DNA from: Lithobates sylvaticus
Lineage: Eukaryota; Chordata; Amphibia; Anura; Ranidae
Length of the DNA: 64,000 bases
Direction of reading: 5' to 3'
NCBI GenBank assembly: GCA_028564925.1
Contig: CM053028.1
Location: 441,466,522 to 441,530,521, forward strand
The notes below the pieces were generated by a model. The model did no database searches and had not been told where the DNA came from. It saw only the letters and a program-made list of their open reading frames with translations. Positions 22,501 to 31,175 of this stretch are shown here, in pieces; position 1 is the stretch's first letter; each line of letters opens with the position of its first letter. The translations under genes and the position numbers were made by a program.

Positions 22501-23196
22501 TGCTTGGCTTCGGCAACGCTGGAACAGGTAAGTATCCATTTATTAAAAGTCAGCAGCTGCAGTATTTGTAGCTGCTGGCTTTTATTTTTTATTTTTGGTG
22601 CACTCCCTCTTTAATACAATATCGATACTACTGGTTATGTCAGATGCTCTGTTCCAGACAGACACAGATACCCCTGTGCTGTCCTGAAGTCCTGGTACTC
22701 GCAGGAGCTAGAGTAGCCAAGAAGTTACCCTTGCAGTGTGGGCACAGCCCTACTGCAAGGAATTATTTTTTCTCCAGAGCTGGGCTTTAATGCAAATAGT
22801 TTGTTCACTTTGCAAGGAAATTTCCATTTTGCTTACTAAAGGAGGTAAAGCTTAGCCGACTTATCATCCAATCGTGTGCAAACAAACTTTTTGTTCTAAA
22901 TTTCCTTGCAAGAGATAGGGTATTCTTTGCAAAGTGGATTTTCATCATTCACCAAGTCAAGGGAACAGTCTCTTGTAAATCAACCCATTTGCTTTTAGTA
23001 ACCCAACCTCACTGTTGTACTTAGTGTTTGGGGTCATTTTTCCCCTGGTTTATCTCCAAGGAAGCACTTTAGCTCTCCTGTACTTACACTTGTTCCCAGC
23101 GGTTTGCAGAGAAGAGTAAATGAACAGTGTGATCTTCAAGGTTACTTTTCTTCTCAAGATAAGAGCCAACCAGCTGGCCGATTTCAGTTGTTCTCT
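5387..23196 (-). CDS. DTYMK: Thymidylate kinase (dTMP kinase), exons 2-5
   Basis: The enzyme phosphorylates dTMP to dTDP with ATP, a required step of dTTP synthesis. Joined exons 23196-23088, 18607-18517, 10407-10210 and 5509-5387 give one open frame of about 172 codons ending in TGA at 5389-5387. Visible landmarks are the RTTEIGQL start, [12 protein letters not shown], the substrate-site stretch [28 protein letters not shown], and the LID-like [13 protein letters not shown]. This aligns with human residues 45-212 (recalled, total 212) almost without gaps, with a slightly longer C-terminus ending VESDA. Every junction has AG/GT sites and compatible phases. Exon 1, which should encode about 44 residues including the P-loop GVDRAGKST, was not found. 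Introns are 4.5, 8.1 and 4.7 kb and full of transposons. The gene lies head to head with PASK. Confidence 0.95.
6083..6629. mobile_element. hAT-type MITE with 8-bp target duplication
   Basis: Terminal repeats TAGGGGTGCAACGGATC and GATCCGTTGCACCCCTA are inverted. Flanks GTCAAGGC (6075-6082) and ATCAAGGC (6630-6637) match at 7 of 8 bases, the hAT target length. The interior is very GC-rich and holds a triple tandem repeat. It sits in the DTYMK intron between exons 4 and 5. Confidence 0.85.
6352..6545. repeat. Three 62-66 bp tandem units with AAGATGGCCGCC
   Basis: Each unit runs from GGCCGCCGGGTGTACCAAG through ATGGCCGCCGCTC to CCGAAGCCGCGGCC and CCTAAG. Each holds one AAGATGGC core, the known YY1 binding core. 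Units differ by a few bases and small gaps. Confidence 0.85.
7273..8898 (+). mobile_element. Full-length Tc1-like transposon (DD35E-type catalytic spacing)
   Basis: Ends CAGTCCCTGACAAAAGTCTT and the inverse are flanked by TA at 7271-7272 and 8899-8900. Inner copies of a GGCGACAA-type repeat give an IR/DR structure on both sides. The 1626-bp element encodes a Tc1 transposase with frameshifts. It lies in the DTYMK intron between exons 4 and 5, opposite to DTYMK. Confidence 0.95.
7611..8633 (+). pseudogene. Tc1-like transposase, frameshifted
   Basis: ATG at 7611 begins [17 protein letters not shown] and a helix-turn-helix ([19 protein letters not shown]). The frame is lost at the A-run near 7728-7735, continues at 7756 ([16 protein letters not shown], the linker with a GRPR hook), then in the 7736 frame to about 8140, and finally in the 8026 frame to the stop at about 8632. 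The C-terminal 200 codons are open, with [14 protein letters not shown] and [12 protein letters not shown] count 35 residues between the second Asp and the Glu. At least three frame changes make it inactive. Confidence 0.9.
9080..9450. mobile_element. Old copy of the GC-rich Harbinger-like MITE
   Basis: The order CACACTGGAGC, AGCGGCGCTATT, AAGGGGTTAA, CAATGGG, GGCTTTCACAC and GTGTGAAAGGGGG repeats that of the elements at 13474 and 60008, with many changes. Boundaries are approximate. Confidence 0.65.
9598..9628. repeat. (CA)n microsatellite
   Basis: About 14 CA units follow an A-rich stretch. Confidence 0.95.
9907..10162. mobile_element. TA-flanked palindromic MITE (mariner/pogo-like)
   Basis: The ends CAGGGGGTCCCCGGGTTACG and (C)AAATTACAAACG-type inverse with GGGGACCCCCTG are inverted and flanked by TA at 9905-9906 and 10163-10164. 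The 256-bp element ends 46 bp from DTYMK exon 4 on its downstream-intron side. No transposase is present. Confidence 0.8.
10210..10407 (-). CDS. DTYMK: DTYMK exon 4
   Basis: The exon is exactly 66 codons in phase 0, from [12 protein letters not shown] to RSLNWK. It carries the PKPDLVLFL strand and the LID-like [13 protein letters not shown]. The acceptor is TATACAG (AG at 10409-10408) and the donor is GTGAGA at 10209-10204. Confidence 0.96.
10855..12589 (-). mobile_element. Tc1-like transposon, eroded
   Basis: Ends CAGTGCCTTGCAAAAGTATT and its inverse are flanked by TA at 10853-10854 and 12590-12591. Minus-strand pieces encode [19 protein letters not shown] and [15 protein letters not shown], typical of Tc1 transposase, in several frames. 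The catalytic region near 11330 reads [10 protein letters not shown] where QQDNDPKHT is expected, so the second Asp is lost. A short repeat is inserted at 12130-12260. It lies in DTYMK intron 3. Confidence 0.93.
12130..12260 (-). repeat. Short interspersed repeat with GCGC(T/C)ATATAAATCCTG end
   Basis: On the minus strand it ends in TGGCGCTATATAAATCCTG followed by TATCATAATAATTCAT. Related copies lie at 59268-59340 and, diverged, 47525-47700. I suspect a SINE, but no A/B box was verified. Confidence 0.55.
12850..16163 (+). mobile_element. L1-like LINE, old, 5'-truncated, poly(A) tail
   Basis: Fragments in shifting frames show reverse transcriptase motifs: NPWPGW for the PGPDG box, [31 protein letters not shown] and [13 protein letters not shown]. 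Downstream are [19 protein letters not shown] and a Cys/His region near 15575-15650. It ends in an A-run at 16138-16163. A MITE (13474-13892) is inserted after [13 protein letters not shown]. Many stops and frameshifts; left end approximate. Confidence 0.85.
13474..13892 (+). mobile_element. GC-rich Harbinger-like MITE inserted in the LINE
   Basis: Inverted ends GGCCCCTTTCACACTGGGGC and GGTGTGAAAGGGGCC are flanked by TAA on both sides (13471-13473, 13893-13895), the target size of PIF/Harbinger elements. Internal paired segments such as GCGGTGCGGTTTTACC give strong secondary structure. CpG is frequent, suggesting a young copy. A similar element in the opposite orientation lies at 60008. Confidence 0.88.
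16487..16518. repeat. (TA)n microsatellite
   Basis: About 16 TA units. The surrounding interval 16164-17440 has no exon or transposon I can name. Confidence 0.9.
16519..17440. other. Intronic DNA, nothing recognised
   Basis: This part of DTYMK intron 3 has no clear ORF, terminal repeats or RNA gene. Confidence 0.3.
17440..18100. repeat. Homopurine array, 13-bp unit GATGGAAGAAGAA
   Basis: About 30 copies of the 13-bp unit run from 17449 to 17800, then variants with extra GAA or AAAAAG to 18100. The plus strand has almost only purines, broken by one T per unit. Since 13 is not a multiple of 3, all plus frames encode the same 13-residue cycle [13 protein letters not shown]; these ORFs are artefacts. 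It is about 420 bp from DTYMK exon 3. Confidence 0.95.
18517..18607 (-). CDS. DTYMK: DTYMK exon 3
   Basis: The exon is 91 bp. One base completes the split Val codon, followed by 30 codons reading [20 protein letters not shown] and [10 protein letters not shown]. The acceptor is TTTGTAG ending at 18608 and the donor is GTAATG at 18516-18511. The DRYAFSG motif is the conserved nucleotide-monophosphate binding segment of the family. Confidence 0.95.
18709..19191 (+). mobile_element. TTAA-flanked MITE, family A copy 2, complete
   Basis: Ends AGCGGAGTTCC and AGAACTCCGCT are inverted and flanked by TTAA at 18705-18708 and 19192-19195. The 483-bp element holds a GAAGCC/GGCTTC hairpin near 18985-19012, AAGATGGCGGC at 19028 and the donor CAG|GTAAGT with GT at 19096. 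It lies about 100 bp upstream of DTYMK exon 3, in antisense orientation to DTYMK. Confidence 0.9.
19030..19095 (+). other. Exon-like cassette in family A MITE copy 2
   Basis: ATG at 19030, with A at -3 and G at +4, starts 22 open codons ([20 protein letters not shown] then GQ) ending at CAG|GTAAGT. Length and phase equal those of copy 1 although most residues differ. Its coding role is unproven. Confidence 0.5.
19399..20428. mobile_element. TTAA-flanked 1-kb non-autonomous element
   Basis: Flanking TTAA at 19395-19398 and 20429-20432 encloses a 1030-bp element with inverted ends CCACTT/AAGTGG. It belongs with the element at 36209 by shared ends and layout. A partial relative of its interior (about 20100-20180) recurs at 30455-30550. 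Confidence 0.8.
20864..22140 (-). mobile_element. Tc1-like transposon, truncated at one end
   Basis: The left end CAGTATCTCACAAAAGTGAG follows TA at 20862. Inner direct repeats (GAGTACACC, and near 22075 GTGTACTCACTTTTGTTGCC) show IR/DR structure. Minus-strand traces include [18 protein letters not shown]. The match stops near 22140 next to an A-run and a family A MITE, so the outer right end is missing. Transposase badly eroded. Confidence 0.85.
22167..22610 (+). mobile_element. TTAA-flanked MITE, family A copy 3
   Basis: It starts AGCGGAGATCC after TTCA (a changed TTAA) and ends before TTAA at 22611-22614. A perfect palindrome around GATACCTGTATAATACAGG lies at 22258-22292. A GAAGTGAAGC/GCTTCACTTC hairpin lies near 22424-22450. 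ATGGCGG is at 22469 and CAG|GTAAGT has GT at 22528. The frame meets TGA after eight codons. Confidence 0.85.
22615..23087. other. Intronic DNA next to DTYMK exon 2, nothing recognised
   Basis: AT-rich sequence without a named repeat, adjoining the 5' splice site of exon 2. Confidence 0.3.
23088..23196 (-). CDS. DTYMK: DTYMK exon 2
   Basis: The exon is 109 bp and starts after TTTTGCAG at 23197. It opens with the last two bases of a split codon and reads [16 protein letters not shown], then [18 protein letters not shown]. It ends on the first two bases of a Val codon before the donor GTAAGT at 23087-23082. It corresponds to human residues 45-80. Confidence 0.95.
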
Positions 23197-23485
23197 CTGC
23201 AAAACAGACACATTTATGAAATAAAGTGTGATTTAAACATTGTTTTTCCCCTACCGAGACTAGATTACCAGTCTACCTTTTATTATTAAGGGACAGTTAG
23301 CACTGGGCTTTCCTAGGGAAGGGAAGAATATACCACCTTGCAAGGTCAAGCACTTAGGTCTCATCTTACAAGTGTTCCTGCATTAAATGTGTGAGGCACT
23401 CGCATGCCTTGAAGAGATCCACTCATATCAACTTATAAATTCAGTGTCATAACCTCAAACAAGCAGGTTTCTTATTTAGCTTTAA

Positions 23486-23903
23486 AGAGGTTGTAAAAGG
23501 ATTTTTTTAAATAAAATAGACATAGTATATTTATCTGTGCAGTGGCCCCAAACCTCCTTTTGGGGTCTCCCAGTGTTTGCGGCTCATCTTCAGTGTTTGG
23601 CACCATAGTAAGCCCTGCGCTATAGGGGCTTGCTCCCAAGCCAGGCTGGGTGCACCCATAGACACAGCATAGCTCGACCCTGCCTCCTTCTCACAGGATT
23701 TAATTGACAGTAGCAGAAGCCAAAGCTTCCTGATTTGTGAACCCGGGGAGAGAAGAGAGCTGCTACAGATGGGCACAGCGCTGGGTCGAGTAAGGCAAGT
23801 ATTAGAGGACTGTTGTGAGGGGCCGATGCTGCTACCAAGACATTTTACCATAATGCAGTGAGTGCATGAATGTAAACATTTTTTTATAACTTTTGAAACC
23901 ACT
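23486..23903. mobile_element. TTAA-flanked MITE, family B copy 1
   Basis: TTAA at 23482-23485 and 23904-23907 enclose AGAGGTTGT ... GAAACCACT. The interior resembles the elements at 33690 and 55678 in layout (promoter-like GC core, terminal AT-rich arms). The region matching their splice donor reads ATCTGTGCAG here, so the donor is lost. Confidence 0.65.
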
Positions 23904-24006
23904 TTAAAGTGTATCAAGCAAAAAAGTTTTTTTTCTAGTTTTGGTTAAGGATTAGATTCATGGGTGCGCAAACTGTGGCCCTCCAGTAAAATCACATTCT
24001 CTAAAG

Positions 24007-24862
24007 CCTGGGTGCCCAACCACTGGCCCGCACCAGCGTCTTGATGTGGACCGCCACCTCCTGCTCTGGGATGGCGGTTCGGCAAGCCCAGATTGCCACC
24101 CCCCCCAGCATCAGCGGGAAGATGCGAGCCGTCGCTAGAGGAAGCAGAGCCGATGCTTCCTGTATAGCGTCGGCTTCTGTCTCAGGCAGAGTGATACCAA
24201 ATGTGCTCCACCTGACAGTTCTCAGCGTGATACAGGAAGCATCGGCTTTGCTCTACTGCAGCCGAATGCTTCCTTCAGCGCCGCTCCTGTCACACTGATG
24301 GCAGGTATGGGGGGGGGGGGGGGATCAAGAACCAGCCACCAGTTACCAGAAATACTAGCCACCAGTAACCACAAGCACCAGCACCCACCCTGAAGGACAG
24401 CCAGCAGCAGCCACCAGCAGCCCCCAGCCATGCCTACCTCCTAGGAGACAGCAGCAGCCAGCAATACCTGCAGGAATCCTGAGGAAGAAGTGAAGATTGA
24501 GGTCAGTTAAGGTGCAGGTAAACCGCAGTGCATCAGTGTGAAAGGAGCCTTAGGCCCCTTTCACATGATCACCTCTATAGAGCGGCAGATTTAACCTGAC
24601 CTGTGTCCTTTTACACCCACTTTTTAAGCAGATCTTCAATCCGATCTGCTTAAAAAAAAAAAAAAAAAACGCACAAGGGAATCTGTCCCCTTCTGTCTTG
24701 GCAGATTGGAGGGCCCATAGAGTAGAGCGGGCTGTGTCCCTGTCTGCTCTGCATATGCAGAGTGAACACAGACCTGTCATCTGCCCGCTCCACTCATTGT
24801 GGCCTGGCCAGCGACCAAGTCACTAAAGTGGCCCTCGCTCTTTAAAAGGTTGGGCACCCTTG
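24007..24862. mobile_element. hAT-type MITE with exact 8-bp target duplication
   Basis: CTCTAAAG occurs at 23999-24006 and 24863-24870. The ends CCTGGGTGCCCAAC and GTTGGGCACCCTTG are inverted and match a common vertebrate hAT terminus. The interior has CAGCAGCCACCAG-rich sequence and a partial GGCCCCTTTCACA end near 24550. No transposase. Confidence 0.88.
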
Positions 24863-25299
24863 CTCTAAAGGACCTCTCCACATCAATGCAGTGCCATTTT
24901 TTGAAAAGGTACAGGTGCCTCTTTGGCCCCATAGACTTCAACAGAAGTGTTTTCCCTTTGTTTTTTTGAAAAAATGTTTCTACAAAAAACACGCAATTCA
25001 TAAAAACAGCAGCACTAATGTGAACCTTTGCTTATATACAGCTGGAGAGACACAGGTAGTAAAGTATTCCACTTGTACATACAGCCAAGCTTATAAGACA
25101 GCTTATCTGTAGGTACTGTGAATATGTTCTAAACTTGTGCCATTTGGAGGATATTCAGTGGCTGCAGCCACTGACGTCACCACTACAAGTGCAGAAGCTC
25201 TGCATTCAAGGAACACAGAGTGTACCATCAATGCACAGGGCGCTGTGCACCAACCGTGACGTGTGGAAGTGACATCACAGCCTGGCCATTAAAACAGCC

Positions 25300-25902
25300 A
25301 CAGCATGAACCTGAAAAAAAAATAAAAAATAAATCGCATTAAGTGTATATTGATTGGTTTGCGCAAAAGTTATAGCGTCTACAAAATAGGGGATAGATTT
25401 ATTACATTTTTTTTATACTAGTAATGGCGGTGATCTGCGATTTTTTTTGTGACTGTGACATTGCGTCGGACACAACACATTTTTGGGACCAGTCACATTT
25501 ACACAGCGATCGTTGCTATAAAATTGCACTGATAACTGTGTAAATGTGACTGTCAGGGAAGGGGTTAACACTAGGGGGCGCTGCAGGGGTTAATTTATGT
25601 TCCCTGTTAGTGATTCTAACTGTAGGGGGAGGGGACCGATCAGTGTTCCTCTGTACTGGGAACACACCATCGGTCTCCTCTCCACTGACGGGACGTGGAT
25701 CTGTGTTTACACACACAGATCCACGGTCCTGCTGTGTTCCCGAACAATCGCGGGTACCCGGCAGACATCGCGTCCACCGGGTCCCAAGCGGCGTTGCGTG
25801 CGTGCCCCCTAGACAGCTGGGAAGGGAGGATGTCATGACGTCCACCCAGGATGGGAGATCCACCTTGTGGACGTCATATGACAGTCAGCAGTATTGAAGT
25901 GG
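25300..25902. mobile_element. Partial TTAA-type element, right end intact
   Basis: The right end GAAGTGG precedes TTAA at 25903-25906. GGTTTGCGCAAAAGTTATAG and the (A/T)CTAGTAATGGCGG region recur in the opposite orientation at 36745-36840 and again near 54090-54170. The left end is not clear. Confidence 0.6.
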
Positions 25903-25906
25903 TTAA

Positions 25907-28177
25907 GGAAAATCAATTTCCAAGAGGCCTTATGCAATGGCTCAAAAAGGTGCCCTAATTAGTATTATGCTCCAACAACAGATCCCATGGAGGAATATTT
26001 AACAGTCAGTGCCCCAGGAAGAAGTCATCTTGTGACGAAACGACGTAGGGTGAGCGGCGTGCTGACGTCACCTCCATTCCCCGTCCATCCAGGAAGCGAC
26101 GGGCAGCGAGAGAGAGAGAGCCGGCCGGCTCGACATTGATTTTAAAACTTGCCTATTGACTGCATACTAAATGTAAGTGCGATATGGTTTTTTTATATGA
26201 ATAAAATTTTAAAGCAATATTGCGCTATGGATACCCGTTTGTTTTCCATGTAAACGCTTGTGGAAGAGAGCAAGGAATACCTAGACAGGACCTTTATGTG
26301 TACCCATATTCTGTGAGAGATACTTGGAGGACCCCAGATAGAGACCCTGGCAGGGGGATAAGCCACAGGCCTTTTTGATCTCTCTAACACAGAGATCAAA
26401 GTAGCTGGTAAGCGGCAGTGTTTTTATTTGGTGGAGGATCCTTCTCTTCTTTTTAATCACTCCTTTCCGAGGGTGTCAAATATAGGAGCACTACGGAAAC
26501 ACTAGCAACAGGACTACAACACCCCTTGTGGACTTCCTTGCATGATATTTTATTTTATTTTATAAATAATTTCTTTACCATTATTTTTAACTTTTTCATA
26601 TGTTTTAAGGAAAATTTTTTAAAATTTTCTTAGATGATGTTGCATGAAGTTTTGTTCACGGTCACATGTTTACAAGCACTGTAATTGTTTGATTACACAT
26701 TGTTTGGGTGGCGTAATTTTTGAAGTTGCATTCTGGGCCAATTAGATTGCATCCAGTGGTTGCCCAATATGTGCAAAATTACGCACAAATCAGTAGTTCA
26801 AGGTTGAACCCATTTTCACCCATTTTCTCACGATTGGTTTTCAATGTGTGTAAATTTACAGCGCAGCTATTTTTTTTGCATTGAATATTTAACAGCCCTG
26901 GGTGTACACCTATTTCTGGTTGAAAGGAACCTCTTGAACAAAGGGTCCTCAGCCATTCGTCTTTCTGTAAAGAGACAGGGCAGCAACCGGAACCCTAAGG
27001 GTGCTGACAGAAAGTCCTTTCTCCACTCCCCTGCGAAAAAAATGTAGTATGCAGGGAGAAGAAAGATTCCTGTCTTCTGCCAGGAATATAATTTCTTGCG
27101 ACTAACCTACAGCTGTCCAGAATAGTCTCAATAACTCTCTGACCACCCTTAGCTGTAGGAATGCACTGCTCAGCCTCCAGGCCATCAAATGGATGACTGT
27201 TCTTTGCATCAAAGGAGGCGGGACTTTGTATTAAAGAGGTCGCCAAGAAAACATTTTTTTCCTGTGTGTAATCTTTTGGTGCTCGTCCCGCCCCGTAACC
27301 CCTGTCCCCCCGTCCCCTCCAAGGCTGCAGATGGTTGGGCATCAATCGGGCTGCATTCCTGGCAATGGTGTGTGCTGCATTCCTGGCACTTGTGAGGCTG
27401 CAGATGGACACTGACCCTTATTTTGCTTCACGGTTCTTTATTTAAAATTACATTTTTTTTTCCTGAAACTTCCCTCTTAAAGTGAAGGTATGTGTTATAT
27501 GCCAATAAATACGGTATATCCCAATAACACACCCAAGCTCATCTCTTTACTCACACACGGCCACAAAGGCAAGAGAATTATTGTTGGGCAGTGTATTTGC
27601 TTGAATTAACACACTTAGACCGAATTTTAATGGTTCAAAAAATGGCAGGCAAAATAGTCGGCCCTCACGCATGTTCACTTCATCAAACCTCTTTGAAAAG
27701 AGCTATAGTGGGATGTGACTTGGGGGAAGCTGGTATGAAGGCATAGCACCATGGCGCCCTGTTCAGAGGAATGGGGCTAAACTGCTGTCCGTAGCTTAGG
27801 ATCTTTGTGTCTGCACCAGTCTATTACCCTGCCAAGGTGGGCTGCTTGGTAGTATTTGGAAGCATCCGGGACGTCTACCCCCCCCCCCCCCCCATAGATT
27901 TTAGGTAGGGTCAGGAGACGTCTACCGCTCCTAGGCTGTTTGTGTGTTTTGTACAATTTTTATGTTCAATAAAGAGCAATCCTGGTTGTTAAAAAAATAA
28001 ACATTCGACATGAAGCCATGATGAGTGTATAAGTACTTGATTAGTACACATGGCTATTTTTTGCTATAATTATTAAACCTTAAGATCTTCAGACCCTCCT
28101 GATCCTGGTTTCTGCTGCTTTTAAGTAGCACTTGGTACAAAAAAAAAAAAAAAAATTTATATCTTTTTTTTTTTGTG
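25907..28177. other. Intergenic repeats between DTYMK and PASK; no gene
   Basis: A GAAGAAGTCATCTTGTGACG motif followed by GAAACGACG at 26010-26045 resembles segments at 46040-46080 and 56345-56390. The interval 26995-27411 holds a minus-strand frame of 138 codons (HPFDGLEAEQCIPTAKGGQR) that I cannot assign. DTYMK exon 1 was looked for here and not found. Confidence 0.35.
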
Positions 28178-28179
28178 TA

Positions 28180-28606
28180 AAGCCCCATACACACAGTCGG
28201 ATTTTCCGATGGATTCTGTCCTATCGGACAATGTTGTCGGAAATTCCGACCGTGTGTAGGCACCATCGGACATTTTCCATCGGATTGTCCGACGGACAAA
28301 GTTGTATCTCCTGCTCTAAAAATTTTCCGACAACAAAGTCTGATCACACCAATTACGATCGTGTGTAGCGAATTCCGACGGACAAAGTGCCACGCATGCT
28401 CAGATCACATTACAAGACCAAAGCTATTGGCTACTAGCCTCTACGTAGTCCCGTCGTAGGCAACAAACGTCACCACGTTCAGAATGATCGGATTTTCCGA
28501 CAACTTTGTCCGACCGTGTGTATGCAACACCAGTGTCGGACTAAATCCGTCGGACCAAATCCGATGGATTTGGTGGTCGGATTTTCCGACCGTGTGTATG
28601 GGGCTT
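28180..28606. mobile_element. Palindromic MITE, TA-type flanks
   Basis: AAGCCCCATACACACAGTCG and GTGTGTATGGGGCTT are inverted ends, flanked by TA at 28178-28179 and 28607-28608. Internal GTCGGA/TCCGAC repeats are many, so most of the element can pair with itself. No ORF. Confidence 0.8.
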
Positions 28607-29037
28607 TAGAGTGAGGAAATGTCTGAACCTCTGTTGAATATGTATTTCTCTCCGTGTCCCTGATGTGGAAAAGACAGTCTTCACAAGACACCATTTATTT
28701 TTTTTATTTTAATTTTTTTAAAGCATTAACTCAAAGTGATATTTTGAATGTAGGTAGAGCCAGGTGTATTGATATGCCCTGCCTTCTCATACTTCTTGGA
28801 TACTTGAGCTGCGAGAGCTCTCTGCTGTAAATTCTAATACTGTTAATATCCACTCTGGAGTGTTAAGCGTTTCTGCTCACCTTGTGTGTTCTACAACTCC
28901 TGTTACTCTCAGCATAAAATACATTTAGTGAAACAAGGGGAGAGAAAACCCTTCATAATGGCCAAAGCAGATGTGTAGACCTAGGAATTCAAGTACAGAT
29001 ATCTCATCAATAGAGTCCCCAAAGAGATGGATGGGGT

Positions 29038-31167
29038 CAGGGCCAGATTAAGAACATTGTGGGCCTGGTGCTGAGGATTTTGGTGGGGCCTTTTATAAAC
29101 AATAAATAAATAAATAAAAATGCAAAAAATTTTTGTTATAACAAATTCAATTAAAGAGAGAGAGTGGCCGAAGGCACAGAACCCAGAAGGAAGACCGGGT
29201 GAAGATGGAAGCGCCCGGGCCGGATTGATCACAGCACAGCACTGGAGGGCTCAGTCTGACAATTTAAGTGTACCCTAATGTGCTAATATGCTGTGCATAC
29301 TTGTACATTATGGGATAACCTACCTAAGGGCCTCTAAAAAATAATAATGTTAGAAAAGTTTACTAGCGCTTTAATATCATTGGAACCCAGGAGCCTCTCA
29401 TGGGACCCCCTACTGAGCCGCATAGTTGCCAACATTTCAAAAATATTTTCAGGGACACTTTTTTTACAAGTGCTATATTTAGAGTAGCTGACATCCCCTA
29501 CGTTCATATATACATCACAATAGTAATTACAAAATTAAATAAGTACTAATAATGGGGCAGAACAAATATGAGGACTGAGATTTCCTTTAGTTGAACTAAC
29601 AAAAGTGTGCCCATTATAGAGCTGGTAACATTGAGGATATTCAGTATAATTTTAAAGAATTGTTTTTGTGGGTAAGAGGCATAGAGGAGGAGAATGGATG
29701 GTATAAAAGTGGGAAGTATGTGCAGGTGAGGGAGAGGAATGTGGAGGGTCTAACAGTGGGCACTATGTACATGAGAGGAGTGTGGAGGGTATGACAGAAG
29801 GCACTATGTACAGGAGAAGAGTATGACAGTGGGCAGTATGCACAGCAGAGGAGTGTGGAGGGTACGACAGTGGGCACTATGTACAGGAGAGAAGTGTATA
29901 GCAGGAGGCACTATGTACAGGAGAGGAGTGTGTAGGATATGACAGAGGGCACTATGTATAGGAGAGAAGTGTGGAGGGTATGACAGTGGGCACTATGTAC
30001 AGGAGAGGAGTGTGAAGAGTATGACAGTGGGCACTATGTATAGGAGAGGAGGATGAAGGAATCTGGGAAGGAAAAATGTAAAGGTTTGTGGAAGGATGTT
30101 TAGGGACTGCGTAGTGGTTAAGCGGGCCATACATGGATTGAAATTACACCAATTAAGCAGAGACCAGCCATAGTCGATCTATGTATGGGCTACCTGGTTT
30201 TACACAAGTCAACCTATTAACCGAATTGAGTACAACCAGCCTGTCAGGTTTTCCCCAAAACAATCAGTGCTGCCAGCTATAGTTAGCAACACTGATCATC
30301 GTATTCACTGGCAGAACACAATAACACTGCGGGAGTGATTTCCCCATCCACAGGTCAGCAGGTGAGAGGGTGTGTGGGGACAGGCTGGGGAGAGATACTA
30401 GTCAGTGGCTGGGTAGGCACTGGTTAGTATCAGAGCCAGATACACACAGGTTACATATGCCACGATTGTTAGAGCGAGAACAATAATTCTAGCCTTAGAT
30501 CTCCTCTGTAACTCTAAACATGTAACCTGTAAAAAAATTTAAAGCATCGCTTAGTACACAAAAACAATTGTGCTAACTTTAGTGTTTTTTTTTATAAATG
30601 AAACAGTTTCTTTCCAATAAAACTGTTTGAAAAATTTCCGTGCAAATATCGTGTAACATAAAAAGTTGCAAAGACCACAATTTTATTCCTTAGGGTGTCT
30701 GCTAAAACAATATATATAATGCTTGAGTAATTTACTAGCAAAAAAAAATGATGATTTTTACATGTAGGAGAGAAGTGTCAGAATTGGCCTGGGTGACAAT
30801 GGGTTAATTATCATAAGTAATATACAAATAATTATTATAAGCAGTGTGAGTTCATCCTCTCAGTCTGCTGCAGAGTGTGCCAGCTTGTATTTATACTGGC
30901 CGCTCTGTATGGAGCTTCTGACCGACTGCGCAAGCAGCCCCATATCTCCAGAACCATAGATGATAGCAGCCCCATATTTTAACCAGTGCTGGGGTAGGTC
31001 TTCAGCTACCTACCCCCCCAAATGTGTCTCTGTGACTCCTGATCGCTGAGCTACAACCCTTGAAGTCGATCTTCTTTTTTTTTTTTTTTTTTTGGGGCAA
31101 ATGGGCCTATCTTGAGAAAGGGGCCTGGAGCTGCAGCTCCAATAGCCCCTATGTTAATCCGGCCCTG
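29038..31167. mobile_element. 2.1-kb non-autonomous hAT element with exact 8-bp target duplication
   Basis: GATGGGGT at 29030-29037 is repeated exactly at 31168-31175. The ends CAGGGCCAGATTAA and TTAATCCGGCCCTG are inverted. Inside are a minisatellite (29690-30060) and a fragment resembling the 1-kb TTAA element (30455-30800). No transposase was seen. Confidence 0.88.
29690..30060. repeat. Degenerate minisatellite, about 35-40 bp unit
   Basis: Imperfect units contain GTATGACAGTGGGCACTATG and AGGAGAGGAGTGTGGAGG, repeated about nine times with gaps. It lies inside the hAT element 29038-31167. Confidence 0.8.
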
Positions 31168-31175
31168 GATGGGGT

